From contig JAISWP010000064.1 of assembly GCA_031271065.1 (NCBI GenBank), forward strand, positions 1 through 7,958: a stretch of 7,958 bases of DNA, written 5' to 3'. A program made the translations under genes and the position numbers. The DNA is from Synergistaceae bacterium (GTDB lineage: Bacteria > Synergistota > Synergistia > Synergistales > Synergistaceae). Positions 1-5,984 of the stretch are shown one piece after another. The first letter of the stretch is position 1, and each line of letters starts with the position of its first letter. The notes below the pieces were generated by a model. It was not told the DNA's origin. It saw only the letters and a list, made by a program, of their open reading frames with translations, and made no database searches.

Positions 1-165
1 CCGAGAGGCTTTTTCTGCGCTATCGGGAAGTGCAGTTCATGTTTCATGGTGGTCGACGGAAACCCGAACGTGCGTACGTGCGTGACGCCTCTGAAACGCG
101 GGATGAAAGTGGAAACCCAGAAAGGGCGCGGCGCCATTAAACTCTTTCCCGGAGAGGTGGCGTGA
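1..165 (+). CDS. [2Fe-2S]-binding small subunit of an amino-acid dehydrogenase (5'-truncated)
   Basis: Only the last 54 codons are present; the first base of the window starts a codon and the stop is TGA at 163-165. The visible part holds four cysteines spaced C-x4-C-x2-C-x12-C (CAIGKCSSC followed by a later Cys in RTCVTP), the pattern of the small HcnA / Fer2_4 [2Fe-2S] proteins. These are usually about 100 residues and form the gamma subunit of opine oxidase, hydrogen cyanide synthase, sarcosine oxidase-like and D-hydroxyproline dehydrogenases. The expected role is to relay electrons between the flavin subunits encoded downstream. The TGA overlaps a possible GTG start of the next gene, so translation is probably coupled. 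Family assignment is firm from the cysteine pattern and neighbours; the substrate of the complex is not visible here. Confidence 0.87.
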   Translation, partial: PRGFFCAIGKCSSCFMVVDGNPNVRTCVTPLKRGMKVETQKGRGAIKLFPGEVA

Positions 166-167
166 TC

Positions 168-1271
168 ATGAAGGAACTGAGAACTGACATCCTGGTTGTG
201 GGCGGAGGCCCGGCAGGCCTGTCGGCCGCGGCGGAGGCGGCGGGAATAGGGGCGAAGGTGCTGATAGCGGAGGGAGATCTGCACCTCGGGGGCCAATTGG
301 TCAAACAGTCTCACAAGTTTTTCGGAAGCAAGGACGAGTTCGCCGGCACCCGCGGTTTTGAAATAGCCCGCCTGCTGCGCGACGAGATCGCGCAGTGCGG
401 CGATCGGGTGAAGGCCATGCTCAATACCACCGTCCTCGGCTACTACCCGGACGAGAACGTAGTGACCGCCATGACGGGCGAGGAAGAGTACATCCGAGTC
501 TCTCCGAAAAAAATAGTGATCGCGAGCGGCGCTCAGGAGCGCCTCATTCCGTTTCCCAACAACGACATCCCGGGAGTGTACGGAGCCGGCGCGGTACAGA
601 CCCTGATGAACGTATACGGAGTCGTACCCGGCAAAAGAGTTCTCATGATAGGCGCCGGAAATATCGGCCTTATCGTCAGCTACCAGCTCATACAGGCTGG
701 GGTTGAGGTCGCGGCTATCCTCGAAGCGATGCCCCGCATAGGCGGCTACTGGGTGCACGCCGCCAAAGTGAGAAGGCTGGGCGTTCCGATACTCCTGCGG
801 CACTCCATCGCCAGGGCTGTCGGGGACAGCTTCGTCACCGGCGCTCTGATAAACGGACTCGACGAAAAATTCAATCCGGCGGGCCCTCCCGAAAAAATCG
901 ACTGCGATACGATATGTCTCGCCGTAGGGCTCACCCCGTCGAACGAACTGCTCTGGCAGGCGGGCTGCAAGATGAAGTACGTGCCCTTCCTCTGCGGGCA
1001 TGTTCCGCTCAGGGATAAAAACATGAGGACATCCAACGCCGGCGTATGGATGGCCGGCGACGTGTGCGGCATAGAGGAGGCGAGCGCCGCCATGATAGAG
1101 GGGCGCATCGCCGGAATGAGCGCGGCGGCGGCGCTCGGGTTCAAGGTATCCGCCGGCGATTTCGAAAAATATCACCTGCGGCTGAAAAATCTCAGGGCCG
1201 GCGAAGTGGGAGAAAAAATTCGCGCAGGAGTGGCGGACGTCACGGTTGACGGATGGGAGGCTGATGCCTGA
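168..1271 (+). CDS. FAD/NAD(P)-dependent oxidoreductase, alpha subunit of a heteromeric amino-acid dehydrogenase (HcnB/opine oxidase A-like)
   Basis: This 367-residue flavoprotein has two Rossmann folds. An FAD-binding GGGPAG lies at residues 12-17 and a nicotinamide-type GAGNIG at 162-167. An acidic residue (Glu186) at the end of the second strand hints at NAD(H) rather than NADP(H). The second FAD-contact motif, WMAGDVCGIEEA, lies near residues 295-305. The GGQL segment at 41-44 and the SGAQER segment at 120-125 are typical of opine oxidase A / HcnB / proline dehydrogenase alpha subunits. Those relatives often carry a C-terminal BFD-like [2Fe-2S] domain. It is missing here and appears as a separate protein two genes downstream. 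I chose ATG 168, about 10 bases after GGAGAGG (151-157). GTG 162, which overlaps the upstream stop, would add two residues. The probable role is exchange of electrons with NAD(H) or a dye-like acceptor. The physiological acceptor is unknown. Confidence 0.88.
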   Translation: MKELRTDILVVGGGPAGLSAAAEAAGIGAKVLIAEGDLHLGGQLVKQSHKFFGSKDEFAGTRGFEIARLLRDEIAQCGDRVKAMLNTTVLGYYPDENVVTAMTGEEEYIRVSPKKIVIASGAQERLIPFPNNDIPGVYGAGAVQTLMNVYGVVPGKRVLMIGAGNIGLIVSYQLIQAGVEVAAILEAMPRIGGYWVHAAKVRRLGVPILLRHSIARAVGDSFVTGALINGLDEKFNPAGPPEKIDCDTICLAVGLTPSNELLWQAGCKMKYVPFLCGHVPLRDKNMRTSNAGVWMAGDVCGIEEASAAMIEGRIAGMSAAAALGFKVSAGDFEKYHLRLKNLRAGEVGEKIRAGVADVTVDGWEADA

Positions 1272-1771
1272 TGAACGCGCCGAAAAGTTTTGAAAGCGGA
1301 GTCTTGACCGAGGAGCGCCCCGGAGCCCTCAAACCTCCGGCGGACCTCTGGAACAAGCACAAGGGCGGGCTAGTCATAGTCGAGTGCCCTCAGAGGATAC
1401 CGTGCGACCCCTGCAATACATCGTGCCCCACAGGGGCCATTCTGGCCTTTGCGGATATAAACGATACGCCGCGGATAGACTACGGCAAATGCACCGGATG
1501 CGCGATGTGCGTGGCAAAATGTCCTGGACTGGCGTGCTTCGTGGCCGACCTCACCTTCGGCGACGGGATGGCGCTGATGAAGATCCCCTACGAGATGCTG
1601 CCGCTTCCGGCAAAAGGAGACAACGTCGCGTGCCTCGGCCGGGTTGGCGAGAAAGTGTGCGACGGCCGGGTCGAGAACGTTACCGAACCTCTGAAGGACA
1701 GGACGAGGGTAGTTCATGTGAGCGTGCCCGCCGATAAAGTGAACGACGTTAGAGCGATAAGGGTGGTGTAA
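1271..1771 (+). CDS. Two-cluster 4Fe-4S ferredoxin-like subunit
   Basis: The protein has 166 residues. It carries two cysteine clusters: Cys39-x5-Cys45-x2-Cys48-x3-Cys52-Pro and Cys74-x2-Cys77-x2-Cys80-x3-Cys84-Pro. The second is a textbook 4Fe-4S motif. The first is a spaced variant, so the protein probably binds two [4Fe-4S] clusters. About 80 residues after the clusters contain two further cysteines (121 and 130) but no motif I recognise. There is no signal peptide or membrane segment, so it should act in the cytoplasm as an electron-transfer subunit between the alpha and beta flavoproteins. The ATG overlaps the TGA of the alpha gene by one base (TGATG), and GGGAGG at 1255-1260 is a well-placed ribosome binding site. 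It resembles the ferredoxin-like subunit (PdhF) of archaeal dye-linked L-proline dehydrogenases by position and motif; that comparison is from memory of the family. Confidence 0.85.
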   Translation: MNAPKSFESGVLTEERPGALKPPADLWNKHKGGLVIVECPQRIPCDPCNTSCPTGAILAFADINDTPRIDYGKCTGCAMCVAKCPGLACFVADLTFGDGMALMKIPYEMLPLPAKGDNVACLGRVGEKVCDGRVENVTEPLKDRTRVVHVSVPADKVNDVRAIRVV

Positions 1772-2059
1772 ATGATGAAAGAAGACGACGTCATCATCTG
1801 CCGCTGTGAGGAGATAACCCTGGAGGAAATACGCTCCTGGATAGGCAAGGGTTATCGTCACTTCGACGAACTGAAACGGATACTTCGCGTCGGCATGGGG
1901 CCGTGCCAGGGCAGAGGCTGCCGCGATATTATATTGAGGGAACTGGCCAAGGCGACGGGGGAACCGCTCGATAAAATCGATCCCGGAACCATCCGTCCGC
2001 CCGTAAAGCCCATCAAACTTGGGTTATGCGCCTACGGCAAGGAGGGGTCCTCGATATGA
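1772..2059 (+). CDS. BFD-like [2Fe-2S]-binding protein
   Basis: A 95-residue protein with the BFD (bacterioferritin-associated ferredoxin-like, Fer2_BFD) signature: Cys10-x-Cys12 in ICRCEE, and Cys45-x4-Cys50 in GPCQGRGC, separated by a helical stretch. These four cysteines bind one [2Fe-2S] cluster. In opine oxidase A, HcnB and many sarcosine oxidase alpha chains this domain is fused to the C terminus of the FAD subunit. Here it is a free-standing gene, with a roughly 40-residue tail rich in Pro and Lys after the domain. The start directly follows the TAA of the ferredoxin gene. ATG 1775 is an equally possible start one codon later. The ribosome binding site is weak (AAGGGTGG near 1759-1766), which fits translation by coupling. 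The role is electron transfer within the dehydrogenase complex. Confidence 0.85.
   Translation: MMKEDDVIICRCEEITLEEIRSWIGKGYRHFDELKRILRVGMGPCQGRGCRDIILRELAKATGEPLDKIDPGTIRPPVKPIKLGLCAYGKEGSSI
2039..2047 (+). promoter_or_regulatory. Strong ribosome binding site for the beta subunit gene
   Basis: AAGGAGGGG lies inside the end of the BFD-like gene, 8 bases before ATG 2056. It supports that start over the in-frame ATG at 2026, which would lie upstream of this site and overlap the preceding gene by 34 bases. Confidence 0.75.
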
Positions 2060-3222
2060 GCGGGAACAAAGCGCAAAACGAAAAAAGGACGGCGGACGCC
2101 ATTATAGTCGGAGGCGGAGTGCACGGCGCTTCCGCGGCGTATCACCTGGCGAAGGAGGGCGCCAGCGTTGCGCTCTTCGAGAAGGGGTATCTCTCCTCCG
2201 GAGGTTCGGGCCGCAGCGCGGCGGGATTGCGCCAGCATTTCGGCACCGAAGTCAACTGCCGCCTCGCCAAGTACAACCTCGAATGTTTCCCGACCCTCCA
2301 GAACGATCTCGGAGGGGAGCTGGATCTGGAGTTCACCCAGTGGGGCTACCTATGGGTCGCCTACACCGAGGAGAGCATGACCCAGCTCGAAAAAAACGTC
2401 TCTTTGCAGAAAAGTCTCGACATCCCCTCCGAAAACCTTACGCCAGGTGAAATGAAACGCCGCTGGCCCTATCTCAACGTCGAGCGCATGATAGGAGCGG
2501 CTTTCTGCGCGAAAGACGGGCACATAAACCCTCACACGCTGACCATGGCCTACGGCAGGGCGGCGGAAAAACTCGGCGCGAGAATTTTTACATACACTCC
2601 GGCGGACAAGCTCCTGGCTTCGAGGGGCAGGATAACGGGCGTTCAGGTTGCCGGGGAGTCCTGGAGCGCTCCAAGAGTTCTGCTCACCGCGGGCCCGTGG
2701 TCCACGGCGCTCGCGGCGTCAGTCGGCGTGGAGCTGCCCGTCACATCCGAGAGGCACAACCTCCTCGTCACGGAACCGATAGAACCGTTCAACTGCCCGA
2801 TGACGCTCTGCCTCGACGATGGGGCGTACTTCAAGCAGGTTCCGAACGGCAGCTTTTTCTTCGGCAGGGATGACCCCGACGAGCCGAAGACGATCGAATC
2901 GGGCAACAGCGCGAAATTCCTGGAGGGAGTGACAAAGAGCGTCCTCCAGCGCATCCCCGCGCTAGCGGGAGTCAGGGTGATTCACCAGTGGTCGGGCCCG
3001 TACGACGTGACGCCCGATCATCAGGCGATCATCGACTGGACGCCGGTCGAGGGGCTATGGGTGAATTGCGGCTGGAGCGGCCACGGGCTGCAGTTCGGCC
3101 CGAGCGGCGGAAGGCTCGCGAAGGAGATGTTCTTCGGCGAGAAGACGTTCGTCGATATCCGCAACTTCCGGCTGAGCCGTTTCGAAGAGGGCGATCTCTT
3201 CATGGAACCGGCGTTCATATAG
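2056..3222 (+). CDS. DAO-family FAD-dependent amino-acid dehydrogenase, beta (catalytic) subunit
   Basis: This 388-residue protein belongs to the DAO / glycine oxidase / sarcosine oxidase beta family. The N terminus has the FAD-binding GGGVHG at residues 19-24, followed by the Ser/Gly-rich flavin loop SSGGSGRSAAGLRQ (47-60). A conserved AGPWS lies at 212-216. The C-terminal flavin-contact motif NCGWSGHGLQFGPS is at 337-350. Family members oxidise the C-N bond of secondary or alpha amino acids such as L-proline, D-hydroxyproline, sarcosine or opines. The heteromeric context favours a dye-linked dehydrogenase over an oxygen-using oxidase. I chose ATG 2056 because of the ribosome binding site at 2039-2047 and the ATGA overlap with the preceding stop. 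The ten residues before it look like non-family sequence. No membrane segment is visible. The actual substrate cannot be read from the sequence; proline or hydroxyproline is my first guess. Confidence 0.86.
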   Translation: MSGNKAQNEKRTADAIIVGGGVHGASAAYHLAKEGASVALFEKGYLSSGGSGRSAAGLRQHFGTEVNCRLAKYNLECFPTLQNDLGGELDLEFTQWGYLWVAYTEESMTQLEKNVSLQKSLDIPSENLTPGEMKRRWPYLNVERMIGAAFCAKDGHINPHTLTMAYGRAAEKLGARIFTYTPADKLLASRGRITGVQVAGESWSAPRVLLTAGPWSTALAASVGVELPVTSERHNLLVTEPIEPFNCPMTLCLDDGAYFKQVPNGSFFFGRDDPDEPKTIESGNSAKFLEGVTKSVLQRIPALAGVRVIHQWSGPYDVTPDHQAIIDWTPVEGLWVNCGWSGHGLQFGPSGGRLAKEMFFGEKTFVDIRNFRLSRFEEGDLFMEPAFI

Positions 3223-3232
3223 AGGACACGCC

Positions 3233-3976
3233 ATGACTGTCTACAGCATAAAGAGCAAATCCCGCTCATGGGACGGGGAACCGATAGGCATTCTCATACT
3301 CGACGCCGCTTACCCCTGCATACCGGGCAACGTCGGCAACGCGACGACGTACGACTTCCCGGTGCGCTACAAGGAAGTAAAGGGTTCCTCCATCGAACGC
3401 CTGCTCAACGAACGGGACCCCGCGCTGCTGGAACCGTTCATTCAGGGCGCGAGAGAACTCGAAGCCGAGGGAGTCGGCGCGATAACGGGAGCTTGCGGGT
3501 TCATGGCGCTCTTTCAGCCGCAGGTAGCCGCGGCGGTGAATGTTCCCGTTTTCCTGTCGAGCCTGCTGCAGATCCCCTTCATCCGGCAGACTCTGAAACC
3601 CGGGCGGAAGATAGGCGTGGTATCGGCAAACGCTTCAGTACTCACGGACGAACATTTCAGGAACGTCGGTATTACGCCCGACACGCCCCTTGCCGTCTAC
3701 GGCATGGAGGATCAGTACGAATTCAGAACCTCCGTTCTGGAGGAGAAGGGCACGCTCAACTCGTCGGAGATCCAGCGGGAGATACTGTCGGTGACGAACA
3801 GAATGATGATCGAGAACCCTGAGGTAGCCGCGATAGTGCTGGAGTGCAGCGACCTGCCTCCTTACGCGCACGCTGTGCGCATGGCGACCGGCGTGCCCGT
3901 GTTCGACTTCACCACCATGATCCGGCACGTCAAGAACGCGTTGGTTCCTGTGCGCTACGATAACGGGTACATGTAA
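3233..3976 (+). CDS. Aspartate/glutamate/hydantoin racemase-family protein
   Basis: A 247-residue protein with the two-cysteine layout of the cofactor-independent Asp/Glu/hydantoin racemase superfamily. Cys88 lies in TGACGFM and Cys205 in LECSDLPPY, at the positions of the paired catalytic acid/base thiols. Both are present, so racemase chemistry is plausible. The N terminus reads IGILILDAAYPCIPGNVGNATTYDFPV, unlike classical MurI, so a cell-wall glutamate racemase is unlikely. The length fits the family. It starts 10 bases after the beta-subunit stop, with AGAGGA (3221-3226) as ribosome binding site, and is the last gene of the operon before the terminator. By context it may interconvert L and D forms of the amino acid used by the dehydrogenase. 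Maleate isomerase or a related lyase is an alternative from the same superfamily. Confidence 0.82.
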   Translation: MTVYSIKSKSRSWDGEPIGILILDAAYPCIPGNVGNATTYDFPVRYKEVKGSSIERLLNERDPALLEPFIQGARELEAEGVGAITGACGFMALFQPQVAAAVNVPVFLSSLLQIPFIRQTLKPGRKIGVVSANASVLTDEHFRNVGITPDTPLAVYGMEDQYEFRTSVLEEKGTLNSSEIQREILSVTNRMMIENPEVAAIVLECSDLPPYAHAVRMATGVPVFDFTTMIRHVKNALVPVRYDNGYM

Positions 3977-3982
3977 TAATCA

Positions 3983-4001
3983 GCGCGCGAAAACCGCGCG
4001 C
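3983..4001 (+). other. Small GC-rich hairpin ahead of the terminator
   Basis: GCGCGCG (3983-3989) and CGCGCGC (3995-4001) form a 7-bp stem around the loop AAAAC, immediately before the larger terminator stem. No T-tract follows, so on its own it is not a terminator. It may protect the 3' end of the operon mRNA or be an accessory part of the terminator. Confidence 0.5.
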
Positions 4002-4044
4002 CGCGAGGGCGAAACCGCGCCTGGTTCGCCCTCGCGTTTATTTT
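4002..4044 (+). terminator. Rho-independent terminator of the dehydrogenase/racemase operon
   Basis: CGCGAGGGCGAA (4002-4013) is perfectly complementary to TTCGCCCTCGCG (4025-4036). This gives a 12-bp GC-rich stem with an 11-base loop, directly followed by TTTATTTT (4037-4044). It lies 25 bases after the racemase stop and separates the operon from the phosphoesterase gene. Confidence 0.9.
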
Positions 4045-4070
4045 AGTGTTTACGCGCTCTGAGACACGGC

Positions 4071-4098
4071 ATCAACGTCCGATTGAAATCGGATTGAT
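4071..4098. repeat. Interrupted inverted repeat upstream of the phosphoesterase gene
   Basis: ATCAA (4071-4075) pairs with TTGAT (4094-4098), and TCCGAT (4078-4083) pairs with ATCGGA (4088-4093). The result is an 11-bp hairpin with a two-base bulge (CG) and a TGAA loop. It lies 31 bases before the ATG at 4129. It could be an operator, a 5' leader structure or chance; no clear -35/-10 pair was found beside it. Confidence 0.45.
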
Positions 4099-4128
4099 AT
4101 CAGAGTCTGACGCGGAAGGCGGTTTTCC

Positions 4129-4818
4129 ATGGGGCCAGGGACGAAAGCCAGGCCGGGGCGCTTTAATGGGCTCTGGAAGAAATTAAGGGGCATATTCCCG
4201 GAGGACTCGGGCCGTTCGTTCGATCTGCTGCTGGACAAATGCCTGGTCCGGGCGGGATGGATTCCCGAAATGATGGATGGAACCGGCAAAATACTGCATA
4301 TATCCGACACGCCGACACGCATGTACGGATATATGGCGCGACTGCTGCGCCGAGTCAACCCGTCGGTCGTCGTCCACACCGGAGATCTCGCCGATGACAT
4401 CAAACTCGGACTGTATCCCGGGGAGGCCGAAAGATACCGCGCCGCCGCCAGGCGAATAATGGATATACTGCCCGCTCCGCACAGAAAGGTCGTCCTCGCC
4501 CTGGGGAATCACGACAAAAGAGAATTGCTTCCTCCCCTTCCCTCTCAGTGTGTTATCTGCGATAATGACGAGGCGATGGATATAACGTTATGCGGCGAGA
4601 AATTCAGAGTGTCGCATTATTTCAGGTACGTTATCGACAAGCCCGCGAGATACAATCTTTTCGGACACTCGATGGAGCGGCCGAGTTTTTCCGACGACGG
4701 TGAGAGATGTTTCCTCAACGGATTGGAGATGATGAGGCTGATAGATCCGGGCGCCGGCATAGCGGTTTTCAACTATCCCAAAGGGACAAACGACGCCCGT
4801 CTCGCGCGGAGCATCTGA
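4129..4818 (+). CDS. Metallophosphoesterase-fold protein with altered metal-1 ligands
   Basis: The protein has 229 residues, and its calcineurin-like phosphoesterase core runs from about residue 54 to 185. Motifs in order are HISD (57-60), GDLAD (85-89), GNHD (126-129), a His in SHYF (163) and GHSM (179-182). The usual first motif D-x-H reads D60-T-P62 and the usual last motif GHxH reads GHSM, so both histidines expected to hold metal 1 are replaced. The metal-2 ligands (Asp86, Asn127, His163, His180) remain. I recall similar ISDTP-type sequences in clostridia-like bacteria, so this may be a subfamily rather than a broken gene. The N-terminal 50 residues are basic and contain no motif I know. 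The gene follows the terminator at 4002-4044, so it should have its own promoter, which I could not find. GGAAGG (4114-4119) is a fair ribosome binding site. Substrate unknown. Confidence 0.8.
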   Translation: MGPGTKARPGRFNGLWKKLRGIFPEDSGRSFDLLLDKCLVRAGWIPEMMDGTGKILHISDTPTRMYGYMARLLRRVNPSVVVHTGDLADDIKLGLYPGEAERYRAAARRIMDILPAPHRKVVLALGNHDKRELLPPLPSQCVICDNDEAMDITLCGEKFRVSHYFRYVIDKPARYNLFGHSMERPSFSDDGERCFLNGLEMMRLIDPGAGIAVFNYPKGTNDARLARSI

Positions 4819-4826
4819 GGCGCCGG

Positions 4827-4844
4827 GGACAGAGCAAACTGTCC
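4827..4844. repeat. Short inverted repeat between phosphoesterase and unknown gene
   Basis: GGACAG (4827-4832) and CTGTCC (4839-4844) form a 6-bp stem with the loop AGCAAA. A T6 run (4861-4866) follows, but 16 bases later, too far for a normal intrinsic terminator. It may be a weak attenuator or have no function. Confidence 0.3.
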
Positions 4845-4873
4845 GATCAAATAAAGCAGGTTTTTTATAAATC

Positions 4874-4880
4874 AAGGAGG
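4874..4880 (+). promoter_or_regulatory. Near-perfect ribosome binding site of the unknown gene
   Basis: AAGGAGG lies 8 bases before ATG 4889 in an AT-rich stretch (TTTTTTATAAAT just upstream). It is the best Shine-Dalgarno match to a gene of unknown function in the window and fixes that gene's start. Confidence 0.75.
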
Positions 4881-4888
4881 TTTTATCG

Positions 4889-5905
4889 ATGCTGTCCCTC
4901 GTCAGGAACGGGCCGATCATTCTGAAAATCAGCGTTTCAGGCGATATAGGCAATTTGAGAGACGCGCTCGCCGAAATGTCGTCCACTCGCGCCAGCGGCA
5001 CTTTCGAAGATTTTTACAACATAGCCGCCGAGGGGGACACTCTGATATATATCGAACAGGACGCCGCCGCCGCGCCGCTGTGTTATCAGACCAACATCGC
5101 CGCGCCGGCGGTGCTCTGCGACCTGATAAACAAAAAGCTGTACGGCGTCATCCGGCATATAAACATCACTCCCCCCAACATAGTGATGCGCCTAATCGGT
5201 AACCTCGACGCCGCGATAGACCAGATAGCCGCCGATTTCAAGGCGCGTGAGACGGACTGCATCCATCTCAAGAACAACATGGAGGAATCGTCGGTCCTCG
5301 TCAACTTCACATCCGAACCTCTCAACAAACCCGTCCCAAACGAGTCCTTTTACAAGAGGGCGCTTTTGATCGACAAACCGTGCGGGCAATTGCTCATCTA
5401 TCTCAGAGCCAAGGCTCAGGAGTATCTCAACATCGCGATGGGCAGCCCGGACTGGAACGAGATCGAGATAACGCTGTTCGACGCGATGGATCAGTTCGAC
5501 CTCCACTACAACCGGCTTATCACGGTGCTGCAGGGGCTTGACGTCGGCATTGTCGTAGGAGAGGCGTGGGTGCCGGAGTACACCATCGCCATGAGGAAGT
5601 CGGAGGTGTATCAGGTTCGCCTGCTCACCCCAATCCCTCCCCAGCAGCTAAAGAGGATAGCGATGGGACTGGAGTATGACGACGCCGGAAGGCGGGTGGC
5701 GGACTTCGACGTGTACTTCAAAAAGAAAAAGCTGAGCTGGTCGTCGGAGCTGAAACAAAATACAGGCTATACAAGGGATAAAATAGGAACCCTGCACAGA
5801 ACCCGCCTGCTGGCTTCTCTTCCGGCCGAGGCGAAAGCCATGCTCCGCAGGCTGGATTCCATGATAGACAAAGGAGATCGCCGGTCGAGGCGCGCGCCTC
5901 ATTGA
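4889..5905 (+). CDS. Conserved-looking protein of unknown function upstream of mbl
   Basis: I do not recognise this 338-residue protein. Normal codon use and an excellent ribosome binding site (4874-4880) support it as a real gene. It has no signal peptide and no membrane segment, so it should be cytoplasmic. Residues 1-115 look like mixed alpha/beta sequence with short hydrophobic strands, for example ILKISV and TLIYIE. Residues 153-215 look mostly helical (SFYKRALLIDK to NRLITVLQGL). Residues 215-285 again look strand-rich and contain a VGEAWVPEY stretch. The C terminus is basic, with KKKK at 278-281 and RRSRRAPH at the end. Cysteines at 65, 77, 124 and 165 are scattered and form no metal motif. 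It lies 70 bases after the phosphoesterase gene, and its stop codon lies inside the mbl promoter, so the two may be functionally linked. No function is proposed. Confidence 0.72.
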   Translation: MLSLVRNGPIILKISVSGDIGNLRDALAEMSSTRASGTFEDFYNIAAEGDTLIYIEQDAAAAPLCYQTNIAAPAVLCDLINKKLYGVIRHINITPPNIVMRLIGNLDAAIDQIAADFKARETDCIHLKNNMEESSVLVNFTSEPLNKPVPNESFYKRALLIDKPCGQLLIYLRAKAQEYLNIAMGSPDWNEIEITLFDAMDQFDLHYNRLITVLQGLDVGIVVGEAWVPEYTIAMRKSEVYQVRLLTPIPPQQLKRIAMGLEYDDAGRRVADFDVYFKKKKLSWSSELKQNTGYTRDKIGTLHRTRLLASLPAEAKAMLRRLDSMIDKGDRRSRRAPH

Positions 5906-5929
5906 AGTTTATCGTTTATCATCTATAAT
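5902..5929 (+). promoter_or_regulatory. Sigma-70/sigma-A type promoter for mbl
   Basis: TTGAAG (5902-5907) and a perfect TATAAT (5924-5929) are separated by 16 bases in an AT-rich stretch. Transcription would start near 5936, leaving a leader of about 50 bases before the mbl start. The -35 box overlaps the TGA stop of the upstream gene (5903-5905). It is the only convincing promoter in the window and suggests that mbl and the flagellar genes after it can be transcribed separately. Confidence 0.8.
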
Positions 5930-5984
5930 CGTACGCAAATTGAGCCGTGAATAAATTTTCCGTGCTTTAAAGAGGTGTTGCCCT

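Noticed and set aside
746..1144. Open frame of 132 codons on the - strand inside the alpha subunit gene
   Set aside because: It lies fully within a well-supported flavoprotein gene, has no domain or ribosome binding site, and is explained by high GC content.
1370..1861. Open frame of 163 codons on the - strand across the ferredoxin-like and BFD-like genes
   Set aside because: Both overlapped genes have clear Fe-S motifs on the + strand; the antisense product is His-rich with no recognisable family.
2026..2055. Upstream ATG extending the beta subunit by ten residues
   Set aside because: It would overlap the BFD-like gene by 34 bases. The strong ribosome binding site at 2039-2047 lies downstream of it and points to ATG 2056.
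4861..4872. TATAAA in the AT-rich stretch as a promoter for the unknown gene
   Set aside because: No -35-like box is found at 16-18 bases upstream, and the stretch sits immediately next to the Shine-Dalgarno sequence, leaving no room for a usual leader.
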